NCBI GenBank assembly: GCA_963575745.1
Contig: CAUYUJ010001486.1
Location: forward strand, 1-64,000
Source: Prorocentrum cordatum
Taxonomy: Eukaryota; Sar; Dinophyceae; Prorocentrales; Prorocentraceae
Length of the DNA stretch: 64,000 nt
Direction: 5' to 3'
The translations under genes were made by a program, and so were the position numbers. Every line of letters begins with the position of its first letter. Positions within the stretch are counted from its first letter, which is position 1. This document shows, in pieces, positions 42,481 to 52,629 of the stretch. The notes below the pieces were generated by a model. That model worked only from the letters and a program-made list of their open reading frames with translations, was not told the DNA's origin and made no database searches.

Positions 42481-43043
42481 TCTTGTGGTCATGTGGTCAT
42501 GTTTGGAGCCAGAGAGGCTCCGAATGCCTCAGGCACCCAGGGCATCCACGACTTCAAAGAGGGCTTCAGAGGGGACCCTGAGACCATCTTAAGCCATGTT
42601 GGGAGTGACGATTCACGCCGTGCTTCCACGGCCTTTGGAAAAGTCATGCGGGATCCCCGGGAGCGTCCAGGAGCGCCTGAGATCTCCCCGGAGACGGGGT
42701 CTGGGCGCAAGAAAACAGCGTTTTTCATTTTCAACGCTGAGAATTCGAAGGGACCTGAGGACATTCCCCGCAGTGCCTACGTCACCGTGGCCAGTTTAGG
42801 ACATGCAAGCACGCACGCTGCCATCTGAGGAGGAGAGTGATGAGGCATCAGTATATGTTTTGTCTTTGTCTATGCCATATCTCCGCACTGACAGTTCTTT
42901 GGGGTTCTCTCCGCCAGCCTTTGTTTGCAAGTTGGCCCTGGCTTTCCCCAGGCGTTCTGAAGATCATGCTGCAGCCAGGGAGGTGCCCTCCAGCTTCTGA
43001 TTTTTGGGGCGCTGTCTTTCGAAAGGAAAAGGGCGACAGCGGT

Positions 43044-43163
43044 ATGGGCGGCAGCCGGAAGAAGCGGAAGCAGAAGGATGAGGGGCCAAAGGCGGAGGAC
43101 GAGGAGGAGGCGGCGGAGGTGGACGAGGAGGTGCAGGAGGAGGACGAGGGGGACGGCGACGAG
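43044..43163 (+). CDS. Possible first coding exon, basic then acidic peptide
   Basis: ATG at 43044 opens MGGSRKKRKQK, a nuclear-localisation-like basic cluster, then 30 mostly Glu/Asp residues, up to a consensus-looking donor GACGAG|GTGAGG at 43163. The acidic half overlaps a GGA-type purine tract, so it may be repeat-derived. No family recognised. Confidence 0.22.
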
Positions 43164-43630
43164 GTGAGGGAGGACGCAGGGGAGGGGTGGGGCAAAGAGG
43201 AGCCGACCGGGAAGCGGAGGGCGAGCAGGGCGGGGGCGAGGGCGGCGAGGGCGGGCAGGACAGCGGCGGGCGAGCAGGGCGAGGGCGAGGACGGCGAGCA
43301 GCAGGGAGACGCGACGGGCGCCGCGCGGGGCCGGGACGGGCGGGGCCAGGACGGGGAGCGAGCGAGGCCGGCCGCAGGGGCGCGCGAGGCCCCCTCCTCC
43401 GGCGACGCATGCCCAGGCTGGAGGGTTGCTCCGAAGGGCTTAAGCGACCCGTCCTCCTCCTCCCTCCTCCTCCTCCTCCTCCTCCTCCTCCTCCTCCCTC
43501 CTCCTTCCTCCCTCCTCCCTCCCTCTCCCTCCTCCCTCCCCCTCCTCCCTCCTCCCTCCTCCCTCCTCCTCCTCCCTCCCTCTCCTCCCTCCTCCTCTCC
43601 TCCTCCTTCTCCTGCTCCCTCCCTCTACAA
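43075..43630. repeat. Purine-rich then TCC-rich tracts
   Basis: GAGGACGAGG purine bias to about 43420, then TCC at 43450-43625, in the CTCCGAAGGGCTTAAGCGAC context shared with 26057. Confidence 0.85.
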
Positions 43631-43933
43631 TTACTCAATATGAATACTACTCTCCCTCTTCCCCCGATGGCGGCCTGAAAGTAGTGACCCCCCCCGCGTA
43701 TTGTTTTTTACACACAGGATTCCCGGGAGTTGGGTTTTCGCCTGCGTTTTTTCAAAATGCTGCTCTCGCTGAGGCGCCGGCCTCATTTCTGCTCCCGAAT
43801 CGTTCCGAATCGTGCTCCCGTTGCAGCGTGGGCCTCATTTTCGGATCGGTGTTTGGCCTCCGTCGTTCAGGATGGCATTCTCGCCCCAGCGCGGGCCTCT
43901 TTCTCGCGCGCCCATCCGCCCGCCACCACCGCG

Positions 43934-44060
43934 CCGCACCACAACCACCACCACCACCACCACAACCACCACCAGCACCACCACCACCACCACCAGCACC
44001 ACCATCACCACCACCACCACCACCACCACCACCACCACCACCACCACCACCACCACAACC
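43934..44060. repeat. CAC microsatellite
   Basis: CCACCACCAC with CAA and CAG interruptions, then ACGCACGC repeats to 44095. Confidence 0.95.
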
Positions 44061-44224
44061 ACGCACACAAGCACGCACGCACGCACGCGCACCACCACCC
44101 ACTACGCACGCGCGCGCGGAGCCACAGGTCCGCTACGACACGCGTCCGCGGATAAAGAAAATCAGCGTCATGGTAAGGGATGGGAGGGAGGGGTAGGACG
44201 TCAGAGCGCACCTAGCTTGCCTGC

Positions 44225-44360
44225 TTCCCCTCCCCCTCCTCCTTCTCCTCCTCCTCCTTCTCCTCCTCGGGTCGTCAGATATGACGCGAGCGCACCTAGC
44301 TTGCCTGCTCCCCCTCCCCCTCCTCCACCTCCTCCTCCTCCTTCTCCTCCTCGGGTCGCC
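44225..44360. repeat. Two TCC runs in a tandem duplication
   Basis: GCGAGCGCACCTAGCTTGCC-type sequence then TCC then CTCGGGTCG occurs twice (about 44200-44275 and 44285-44358). Confidence 0.82.
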
Positions 44361-44559
44361 TACGGCCCCGGGGGAAACCGTGCACCCCCAGGCATGCTTT
44401 CGCGTCTCGAAAAAATCTGGACGGGAGGTTTCTTTGGTGGCTACTTTCGGCCTCCGGGGGCCCTCGCCGGGCCCATGGGACTGGGGAAGGGGTCGGGACT
44501 TCGGGGGATGCCGTGCCACATAGGGTAGAAGAACCCCCAACCTCAATCGCACCATGCAG

Positions 44560-44712
44560 ACTTAGCCTTACCCAAGGTCACCGTTTTGGCACTAGGGAGC
44601 ATCCATCTGGGCGCTTTGGCTGGAGACATCTGCAGAAAAGGACCCCGTATTCCCAAAGTATTGGATCCATGCCTTAGGTCCTCTCTCAAAGGGTTTGGGG
44701 CCCTCTTATTGC
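44560..44712. repeat. Dispersed ~160-bp repeat, copy 1
   Basis: Diverged relative of 59655-59830: CTGCAGA-AAA-GACCCCGTAT, CTTAGGTCCTC, CAAAGGG. Confidence 0.55.
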
Positions 44713-44807
44713 CACTCTGGATGAGGCAGTAATCACCCCCCCCCCTTCATCCGCTGGGGGGGGTGCACGTGCTGTCGGAACGGGTGGAGTACGGGTTGGG
44801 GGAATAG

Positions 44808-44858
44808 GAGGAGGAGGAGGAGGAGGAGGAGGAGGAGGAGGAGGAGGAGGAGGATGGA
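44808..44858. repeat. GGA run
   Basis: Sixteen uninterrupted GGA units. Confidence 0.95.
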
Positions 44859-45047
44859 GGGGGGCGGGATTGGGCAAGCTCACCCCCCCTCATAGATATT
44901 CATCCAGAGTGAGCCCCGTATGGAAAAAGAACCAGGGCGCCGCATGTCCGGGGACGGCTTCCTGGGCAACTGCTCCGCACCCCGAGCGAGGCGCTCTCTG
45001 TCGGTGGCCCCTGGCGCTGGGAGAAAAAGAAGCAAGGCCCCGCGCAG

Positions 45048-45129
45048 GCGCACCCCCGGCCGCCGCGGTGCCTGTTGCGGCGCCCGGCCCGAGGGGACGG
45101 GTCCGCCCAGCTGCTGCAGATCGTCCGAG
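45048..45129 (+). CDS. Exon-like island
   Basis: Between acceptor CCGCGCAG and donor CCGAG|GTGGGA. The frame giving GDGSAQLLQIVR has G or C at nearly all third positions and A/T-second-position residues clustered, like the dehydrogenase exons. CCGAGGTG recurs at the acceptor of the 50839 island, but joining them directly does not keep both preferred frames. No family assigned. Confidence 0.28.
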
Positions 45130-45467
45130 GTGGGAATTTCTAAATGACCACCGCCTGGAGGATCAGTTTCGGGGACCTCGGCGGGCGGTAAGTATGGACG
45201 TATTCGAGCTCCCGGGGGCCAAAATATATCCACATCCACCGGGGCATCAGGACGTCGGTTCCGAGGCGGTGGATATGGATGAATCACCGCCTCGCAGGTC
45301 GTGGCCGGTCCCCAGACGTGCCCGCGCCGTGACAGAGATCCGCACGGGAGGTTCCTCGCCTCGTTCGGCCTCTGGAGTCCCCCGCGGGGCCCCGATGGGG
45401 GCCGTCCAGAAACGACCCGGGATGGAAAACGGGCCCCACGGGGAAGGGGTCGTGGACGGGGACGGGG

Positions 45468-45665
45468 AGGAGGAGGAGGAGGAGGAGGAGGAGGAGGAGG
45501 AGGAGGAGGAGGAGGAGGAGGAGGAGGAGGAGGAGGAGGAGGAGGACGACGAGGACGACGAGGACGACGAGGAGGAGGGGGAGCGGGAGGAGACGGGGAC
45601 GGGGACGGGGAGGAGCAGGAGGAGGAGGAGGAGGAGGAGGAGGAGGAGGAGGAGGAGGAGGAGGA
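45468..45665. repeat. GGA tract with GAC interruptions
   Basis: GGA 45468-45545, GACGACGAG block, then GGA again 45612-45662. Confidence 0.95.
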
Positions 45666-45846
45666 AAGGGATGAGGTGGAGGGCCGCTTATCCAAAAAGG
45701 CAGGACGTCGAATGTCTGGGTCGGCCGGAGTCCACGGGCCCCCGTGCGGACGCCGCCCGCGAAGCCTCGGGGCCTCGGCAGGGCCCGGGGCGCGGTGCGA
45801 GGGCCCGCCCGACGAGCCGGCCGCGCGCGAGCGGCGCTGGGCCAGG

Positions 45847-45940
45847 CGTGAGTCGGACCTGTCCCTCTGCAGGGGGCATGTTCCAACATGGTAAGCAATA
45901 GTTGTTGGGCGATGTTTTGAATATTGCTCCTAACACCATT
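45847..45940 (+). mobile_element. MITE-A left half
   Basis: TGAGTCGGACCTGTCCCTCT then GCAGGGGGCATG...; the right half is absent where the GTT-bearing duplicated segment begins. Confidence 0.7.
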
Positions 45941-45954
45941 TGGGAGTTTGTTTG

Positions 45955-46888
45955 GGTTTTTTGTTGTTGTTGTTGTTTTTGTTGTTGTTGAACATTATTA
46001 ATTCTAAAGAATAATTATTGTTGGGGCCCCTGGTGCACGGCCCCCCTGCGCCGCCTAGGCCGCAGCTGCATTTTCATCATTTTCGTGAGGAAGCCTCAGG
46101 TAATTCGATGTGATCAAGATCCGGTTGTTTTGTTCCCCCCCGCTTTCCCTTGCAAAAAACACTATAAAATGACATTTCTTGTTCTAATATAATCAAATTT
46201 CAAGAATCCTTGCAAAAAATAAGGTAAAGTGGACATTCGCGCGCGCAAGACGAAATCCTTCCAAAAGCTTAGTGTTCGGAGCGATTTTAACATAAAAACA
46301 TCAAAAAACCAATGGTTTTTCAACAAAAAAATGTCAAAATCTCATCCCGCGCGCTCTTGCGGATTCGTAGGAAACCCAACACTTTTTAAACATTTCTGTC
46401 AAACGGGCTTTTGCGAGCAACTTTTTCGAACTTCTGCGACAACGGTTGCGCACCTGCCAGGGCCATCATCCCTGTCAAATAATACCATGCGGGACACATT
46501 CGTTTTTTCTTCGCGCGCGCACGCCGAAATCTCCAAAAACCATTGGGCTTCTTAAGAATTTTAGCACCGCGCATCATAAAATCACACGAATCGCACCGTA
46601 GGTCCTCGAAAAACACCTGCACGACTTTTCAAAATTTCTACCCGCGCGCGCTGTCCTAACAACTTCTGTGGGTGTGTACTCCACGCCAGTGTAGTAGCCA
46701 CGGTCGTCCGCAGGCCACGAAGTGAAGTGTCCGAACGTCATAGGGCGGGAAGCTGGGTGTGGGTGGTGGCGAAGAGTCGTGTGGATATTTGGTAGAGCTT
46801 GCACTGCCCCCCCACAAAGTGGGGGTATTGGCTGGCGTCGCATGAAAACCCTGGCACTGGTGAGAACACTGAGCGTTCGGGTAAAGTG

Positions 46889-46954
<66 letters not shown>

Positions 46955-47640
46955 GAACATTATTACTTCTAAAGAATAATTATTGTTGGGGCCCCTGGTG
47001 CACGGCCCCCTCGCCGCGCCTAGGCCGCAGCCATGTTTTCATCATTTTCGTGAGGAAGTCTCCGGCAAAACGGGTTGGTCCGGATCCGGTTGTTTTGTTA
47101 CGGGCGGTTTTCCCTTGCAAAAAATAAGGCAAAGTGGACATTTCTTGTTCTAACATAACCAAACTTCAAGAATCCCTTGCAAAAAATAAGGTAAAGTGGA
47201 CATTCGCGCGCGCAAGACGAAATCCTTCCAAAACCTTAGTGTTCGTAGCGATTTTAACATAAAAACATCAAAAAAACCAATGGTTTTTCAACAAAAAAAG
47301 TGTCAACATTTCATCCCGCGCGCTCTTGCGGATTTGTAGGAAACCCAACACTTTTTAAACATTTCTGTCAAACGGGCTTTCTGCCAAAAACCAGTACAGG
47401 TGTCCAGTGTTGGAACAGGGGGAAAAGTCGTATACTAAGCTAGCGTCCAGAAAATGTTACCACAACAAGTCACTGTACCCATGCGCCAGTGTAGTAGCCA
47501 CGGTCGTCCGCAGGCCACGAAGTGAAGTGTCCGAACGTCATAGGGCGGGAAGCTGGGTGTGGGTGGTGGCGAAGAGTCGTTTGGAAATGTGGTAGAGCTT
47601 GAACCAGCCCCCCCACAAAGTGGGGGTATTGGCGGGCGTC
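45955..47640. repeat. Two tandem copies of a ~0.75-0.88-kb AT-richer segment
   Basis: Copy 1 at 45955-46830, copy 2 at 46889-47640. Each starts with a GTT microsatellite (short in copy 1, about 21 units in copy 2), then GAACATTATTA-TTCTAAAG, GCCCCTGGTGCACGGCCCCC, TTTTCATCATTTTCGTGAGG and AAAAAATAAGGTAAAGTGGA. CATCCCGCGCGCTCTTGCGG follows, and each ends with GCCAGTGTAGTAGCCACGG and CCCCCCACAAAGTGGGGGTA. Base composition differs sharply from the surroundings. Confidence 0.9.
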
Positions 47641-47694
47641 GTAAGCAAAAAAGTGTCCCCTGCCCTCCGCCCCCTCCCCCCCCCCGCCAACTAG

Positions 47695-47734
47695 CGCAGC
47701 GCGCCCCCCCCCCCCCCCGCCAACTAGCGCAGCG

Positions 47735-47778
<44 letters not shown>
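47695..47778. repeat. Poly-C runs
   Basis: GCCAACTAGCGCAGCGC is repeated with C-runs after each; the second run is about 45 Cs. The length may be unreliable. Confidence 0.9.
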
Positions 47779-47779
<1 letters not shown>

Positions 47780-48263
47780 CAGTGCTTCCCAGGCGCCGCC
47801 GCAGGGCGTCGGGCACCACAGTCTGGGGGGGGGGGGCGGGGCGCGAACGTTGTGCCCCCTCCCCCCCTTCCTTCCCCCTCCCCGTAACTCCCGTCATGGT
47901 TGTGTCTGCGAATTTTTGACGCTTCGCGTGTCCCCACCATTTGTAGGTTCCGATGGCCGCGCGCCGAGTGGGTCAGCCTTCGGCGTCGTCGGCTTTCGTT
48001 CCCACTACGTGCAGCTCGCGTCCCAGTCGGGTACATTGTTGTCTGTCTGGGCAGTTGCTCGGAGCTTGGCGCCGCAAGGGCGACTTATTCCGCGGCTTGC
48101 ACCTCCGTGCGCTAGGTGCGTCCCTGTGAATGCGGAGCATTTTGCTTAGTGCACGTGCAGTGCACGCGTCGCGTGGAATTTGCCTGTTCCGCCGTCCCGG
48201 ACACGCATGTTGCCAGCTGACCTTTTGTCGCACGGCCGCCGACCAAAAAAATGTCCCCACCAT

Positions 48264-48432
48264 TTAGCCTTGACCACCAGAAAGAATTTCGAGCATCAGC
48301 TAAGTGCGGAAACCCGGGGGGGTCCACGTGTCTGGCCCTGGGAGACACTCGTCCGGCACTGTTTTGACACATTTCCCAGTGCTCGAAATGATTATTGGGA
48401 TGTTGTCCTTAAGTACTATGGGAGCAACATGA
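48264..48432 (+). mobile_element. MITE-D copy
   Basis: TAGCCTTGACCACCAGAAAG at left, GTGCTCGAAATGATTATTGG at right; one of the CACTGTTTCGA units is deleted. Confidence 0.78.
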
Positions 48433-48532
48433 CCCCGCCGGCTCGTCCAGAAACGATGACGAGAGTTGACAGGGGGCGAGAGGACGAAGAAACACGCATA
48501 ATTAGTCAAACAGCGAGGGTGGCTTGGGAGGC

Positions 48533-48900
48533 TCCGTAGCCATGTCGAGCCGTCTTGGAACGGTCTTGGGGCCGCTTGGAGCATCTTGGGAGCCATATTG
48601 GGCCAGCTTGGGCTATCTGGGCCATCTTGGAGGTCATCTTGGGCTCTATGAGGCCGCTCGGGGGCCTCTCGGGTGCCTCCCGGGTGCCTCTTGGAGCCCT
48701 CTTGGGGCCTTTTGGGGCGCTCTGGGAGCCCTATTGGGGGCCTCTTGGGAGCCCCGGAGCGCCTCTTGGGGTCATCTTGGAGGCGGTCGGTCAATAGAGG
48801 GGGGGTACTAAATGTAGCTTTCCCCTCGGGGACCACGATCCTCGTGAGGGGTGTCAACAATTGGCCCTCCCCGGGGCCGAAAAAAGACCCTGTGACACAT
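48533..48900. repeat. CTTGGGGCC minisatellite and shared flank
   Basis: Array to about 48780, then GGAGGCGGTCGGTCAATAGA (equivalent of the GAGATCGATCAAAG mark) and GACCACGATCCTCGTGAGGG as at 2597. Confidence 0.85.
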
Positions 48901-48904
48901 CGGT

Positions 48905-49035
48905 CCCCCTCCCCAAAAACCTCAGGGAGGGGAGGGGGAGGGCTCCCCTCCCCGAAGGGAAGTGGGGTTGTGGAAGAGGAATGAGACCGTCCTTAGACCA
49001 CCTGTTGCCCAAAGGGCTGGTGGGATTGACGCATG
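48905..49035. repeat. Dispersed ~125-bp repeat, copy 2
   Basis: GGGAGGGCTCCCCTCCCCGA, TTAGACCACCTGTTGCCC, AAAGGGCTGGTGGGATTG; matches 36230-36355. Confidence 0.72.
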
Positions 49036-49616
49036 CCCTCCAGCCAGGCTGTGCCCCAGGGGTGGTTCCCCTCCAAGCTTCTTTCGATGATCCGCAGGGC
49101 GCGTGTCAGCCCAATGTCCGGCGCGTATTGCACAGCTTGAGTCGTGCTGGAGGGCTTCGGCGGAAAAAAAACACGTTGGCACCAATGCGCGTTCTGAGGA
49201 TCATCGATCCTTGCTTGCCCGTCCCTGGGCAGGGTGGCGCTGGGTTGGAATGTGACTCCTGGGAGGTTAAATAGATCCAGCATCGGCGCTGATATACGCG
49301 TATACGCGGCAGAGTTTATCCCATATAGTTTGAATCCGCTCAATCTCAGAGCGTGAATTACCTACCCCGCTTTCGCTTCCAGGCAAAACCAAGTCATACT
49401 ATACGCCTCCTCGTCGAGCGACCTGATCAGTACATGCCGTAATTTGGCATCGCTTGGTATCTCTTGGAAGCGAGGGTGCTCCAAAGCGAGGTCGGCTTGT
49501 GTGCCCCCTACAATCAGCATGAAGGGGCTGCGCGGCGGAGCGTGCCCGCAAGGGGCGCGGGGACCCGCGATGGCCGTGCCGCCTTCCGCCTCGGCTGTCG
49601 GCGCGGGTCGCCGCAT
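48993..49616 (-). pseudogene. Unclassified coding-like frame with one in-frame stop
   Basis: On the - strand a single frame of about 205 codons runs from ATG 49616 to a stop at 48993, broken only by a TAG at 49364-49362. Its composition is protein-like, unlike the low-complexity frames elsewhere: MLIVGGTQADLALEHPRF, RHVLIRSLDEEAYSMTWF, then after the stop GFKLYGINSAAYTRISAPML and QNAHWCQRVFFPPKPSS. I recognise no domain. Its last 15 codons overlap a dispersed repeat, so it is probably retroelement-derived. A Sec or readthrough codon is not suggested because TAG, not TGA, is used. Confidence 0.45.
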
Positions 49617-49649
49617 GGGCTCGCTTCAGCCAGGGTGGCGGAGGTTTTG

Positions 49650-49845
49650 ACGAACGTTCATCACGCACCCATACCCATAGGGGAAACGGAATGAGCTATG
49701 GGTGCGTGTTGTCGGATGGGGGTCCCCGCTCGAACGGGAGCCTCCCCAGGGGTCCGACAACCCGCACCCATACCCATAGCCAGTCCTTCTCCCTCCGACC
49801 TCCCTATGGGTATGGGTTTGTGTTGTTCGTTCATCAGGTTTGTCG
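49650..49845. repeat. Nested fold-back with ACCCATACCCATAG ends
   Basis: Outer arms GAACGTTCATCACGCACCCA (49655) and CTATGGGTATGGGTTTGTG (49811); inner arms TATGGGTGCGTGTTGTCGGA and GGTCCGACAACCCGCACCCA. ACCCATACCCATAG appears twice. Confidence 0.75.
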
Positions 49846-49858
49846 GACGGGGCTAGGA

Positions 49859-50007
49859 TTAAGTCGGGCATGCCCCCCCTACGAAAGGAATATTCAATAA
49901 CAGTCTGCGGGCGATGTTTCGGCTATTTGTTGACTGGATTTGAATACGTTCGACTATCTTTAACTCTTCGTCTAGAATCCCCCTGCAGGAGGGCCTGCCC
50001 GACCTAA
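49859..50007 (+). mobile_element. MITE-A copy
   Basis: TTAAGTCGGGCATGCCCCCC at left, CCCCCTGCAGGAGGGCCTGC then CCGACCTAA at right. Confidence 0.85.
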
Positions 50008-50012
50008 GGCTA

Positions 50013-50165
50013 GGACGAGGATAAATCCGTTCCAGAGCGTCCGAGAACGTTCTCAGAGCGTTCCGGAACGCTCTGAGAAGTCCGCGGCGCCCGAGAATCC
50101 ACAGCCGCCGCATCCCAGAGATTCCCGAGTTATCCTCACCCGATTCTGTCCGCGTCCTGGCTTCG
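50013..50165. repeat. MITE-H copy
   Basis: GGACGAGGATAAATCCGTTC, then AGAGCGTTCCGGAACGCTCT (a 20-bp perfect palindrome), GCGGCGCCCGAG, and TTATCCTCACCCGATTCTGT inverted to the left end. Six bases after a MITE-A. Confidence 0.78.
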
Positions 50166-50385
50166 TCTTGGGTTTGGCCGCTGCTTGATCCCGGGCCCGC
50201 TCGGTGGCCGAAGGGGCTCACATGTGCGCGCGTCTCCGGGGGTCTCGTGCAGGGTTTGGGGAGGTCCCTGGAGGCTGCGAGGAGCCCCTTGAGGCCTCAA
50301 CAGTTCAGGCACCAAGGACCGAAAACGTCCACAAGGTGATCGGCGCGGGCCTTCGCGTCCACAAGGTTCGCATTCATTGTTTTGC

Positions 50386-50605
50386 TGATCGGCGCGGGCC
50401 CTCGCACCCCCACCCCTCCCCCCGCCTCCCTGGAGTAGATCTTGGCTGTTGTTGGCGCCTGTTTCGAGCAGGTGGAGTCTCCCTCGTAGGACGCACGGTT
50501 CCAAACAGTCGCACTGAGCAGAGGTCCAGAGCCAGACCCCCCGCCCTCCCCCCCCTTCCAGCCAATGCCAAGACGCCGAATAAGAAAAGGCTCACCAGGC
50601 CATCG
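50386..50605. repeat. Dispersed ~220-bp repeat, copy 2
   Basis: TCTTGGCTGTTGTTGGCGCC, GAGCAGGTGGAGTCTCCC, GAGCAGAGGTCCAGAGCCAG; matches 1573-1795. GATCGGCGCGGGCC also occurs just upstream at 50338. Confidence 0.75.
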
Positions 50606-50616
50606 ATCCGCGAGAC

Positions 50617-50826
50617 TCGATGCGGGCAAGATTCATGTCCATATCCAGTGCATCTTGGACTTTTTTGGAAGCGGCGCCACGAGGCCGAGGCGCACTGGAT
50701 ATGGATAAACATCGAGCCTCGAGGGGGCAAATTTACCCATATCCAGTGCGCCTCGGGTTTCTTAGGAAGGGAGCCCGAAACTCCATACTGCAGTGGATAT
50801 GGACAGAAGTATTGCCCGCACTCGAT
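50617..50826. mobile_element. MITE-J, single copy with ~35-bp inverted ends
   Basis: Left CTCGATGCGGGCAAGATTCA then TGTCCATATCCAGTGC; right GCAGTGGATATGGACAGAAG then TATTGCCCGCACTCGAT. An inner inverted pair GCGCACTGGATATGGATAAA / TTTACCCATATCCAGTGCGC is also present. The right end lies 12 bp before an exon-like island. Confidence 0.82.
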
Positions 50827-50838
50827 CCTCGGCCCGAG

Positions 50839-50941
50839 GTGCCGCTATCGCGCCCGCCGCGTGGGCGTCATCGGCGGCGAGGGCATGCACGCCTGCCCGG
50901 AGTACCTCGGCCGACTGGTGCGCGACTGCGGCGTCGAGGCG
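50839..50941 (+). CDS. Exon-like island, GVIGGEG peptide
   Basis: After possible acceptor TCGGCCCGAG, 34 codons with G or C at virtually every third position: YRARRVGVIGGEGMHACPEY then LGRLVRDCGVEA. The R(V/I)GVIGG start followed by PEYL-RL resembles N-termini of Asp/Glu racemase-type proteins (GILGGMGP...EY...L), but the match is short and the usual MGP is EGM here. The 3' boundary is unclear because GGGGGCGACC and a GGA tract follow. It could also be an exon of an unrelated family. Confidence 0.35.
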
Positions 50942-50989
50942 GGGGGCGACCCCCCGCGGCGGGGTCAGGACCGAGGGGCCGTGGCGCCC

Positions 50990-52052
50990 AGGAGGAGGAG
51001 GAGGAGGGAGGAGGAGGAGGAAGGGGGAGGAGGGAGGGGAGAGGAGGAGGAGGAGGAGGAGGAGGAGGAGGAGGAGGAGGAGGAGGAGGAGGAGAGGAGG
51101 AGGAGGAGGAGGAGGAGGAGGAGGAGGAGGAGGAGGAGGAGGAGGAGGAGGAGGAGGAGGAGAGGAGGAGGAGGAGGGGAGGAGGAGGAGGAGGAGGAGG
51201 AGGAGGAGGAGGGAGGAGGAGGAGGGAGGAGGGAGGGGGGAGGAGGGAGGAGGGGGAGGAGGGAGGAGGAGGAGGAGGCGGAGGAGGAGGGAGGAGGAGG
51301 AGGAGGAGGAGGAGGAGGAGGAGGAGGAGGAGGAGGAGGAGGAGGAGGGTGGAGGAGGAGGGAGGAGGGAGGAGGAGGAGAGGAGGAGGAGGAGGAGGAG
51401 GGAGGAGGAGGAGGAGGAGGAGGAGGAGGAGGAGGAGGAGGAGGAGGAGGAGAGGAGGAGGGAGGAGGAGGAGGAGGAGGAGGGAGGAGGAGGGGGAGGG
51501 AAGCAGCAGCAGGGCGACGGAGGAGGGTGGGTGAGAGCCCCGGCCCACCCCAGGGGGTCCTGCGCAGCGGGCAGGCCATCGTCGTGGGGGAGGGTGGGCC
51601 GCGCGCTCCGGGGGGCCGCCTCGGGGAGCCGAGGGCCCCCGCACAGCGGGGCCGCTCCGGGGGGCCCCCGCACAGCGGGCCGCCCCAACGGCTGCTCCGC
51701 CTCCGTGAGGGGGTTCCCTTTGGCTCCCACCCCCCCCCGTTCAGTGTGGAGGGGTGGTGCCTCCCCAGAGGAGGAGGAGGAGGAGGAGGAGGAGGAGGAG
51801 GAGGAGGAGGAGGAGGACGAGGACGAGGAGAGGAGGAATGAGGAGGAGGAGGAAGGGAAGAGGAGGAGGAGGAGGAGGAGGAGGAAAGAGGAGGAAGAGG
51901 AGGAGGAATGAGGAGGAGGAGGAGAGGAGGAGGAGGAGGAGGAGAGGAGCGGAGCAGGAGGAGGAGGAGGAGGAGGAGGAGGAGGAGGGAGGAGGAGGAG
52001 GGAGGAGGAGGAGGAGGAGGAGGAGGAGGAGGAGGGAGGAGGAGGAGGAGGG
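50990..52052. repeat. GGA tracts (largest in the window)
   Basis: 50990-51500 and 51765-52050, separated by 260 bp that include GGGGCCCCCGCACAGCGGG duplicated (about 51638 and 51661). All long frames here are poly-Glu/Gly/Arg or poly-Ser/Pro/Leu. Confidence 0.95.
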
Positions 52053-52455
52053 CTGCTGCTGAGGTGGCGTGCGATGTCCCCTCGTCAGGCCGTCCATCTG
52101 CCGGCCCCTCGCCCCAACGAGTATATCTGCCGAGCGCCCCCCGACGCATTTCGCACCCACTCGGCAGCCGCGTCTTTCCGGGCAGCCAGCTGCTGAGCGA
52201 GGAGAGGCCGCACCACCCCGACCTGCCGTGCACCTTATTGGAGGCCCAGAAATGGGCACCAACACCAACCCAGGGGGTTGGGAAGATGATCCTAGATGTT
52301 GGTGTTTGTGGCAATATGTCGGTCACCTTGGAAGCCTGAGTATTACCACTATCACCGAGATCGGGATCTTCCTCCCTCGGTAGATGCACACCGCCGATGG
52401 TGTCGGTGTCAATCTCTGGGCCTGCGACCTTAGATCTCGACCAGGTCGTACATCA

Positions 52456-52622
52456 GGAGGGTAAAGCACACACAGACACAATAATTCATCGTCGATCCCC
52501 AGGAAAATATGGGAAAATATGGACAGGTGTTGGGGGGAAGACGACCACCCAGAAAATACGGAAAAATATGAGGGATCTTGGGGTTTGTGAGTAGTTATTT
52601 GTGTGTCCCTGGGCACCTTCAG
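52456..52622 (+). mobile_element. MITE-B copy
   Basis: CATCAGGAGGGTAAAGCACA at left; right end GTGTGTCCCTGGGCACCTTC. Confidence 0.8.
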
Positions 52623-52629
52623 TACAGTC

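Larger units (their letters stand above)
40371..45047 (+). other. Repeat-filled region after the last dehydrogenase exon found
   Basis: May be the last intron plus intergenic DNA. 40400-40690 and 42480-42830 are non-repetitive with open frames that match no family I know. 44380-44560 has nothing I can name. Confidence 0.5.

Noticed and set aside
43950-44060. CAC array as a CRISPR-like or His-rich protein
   Set aside because: It is a pure trinucleotide repeat without spacers.
50990-52062. Very long open frames (up to 545 codons) over the GGA tracts
   Set aside because: They are translations of simple repeats in every frame; no domain and no normal amino-acid composition.
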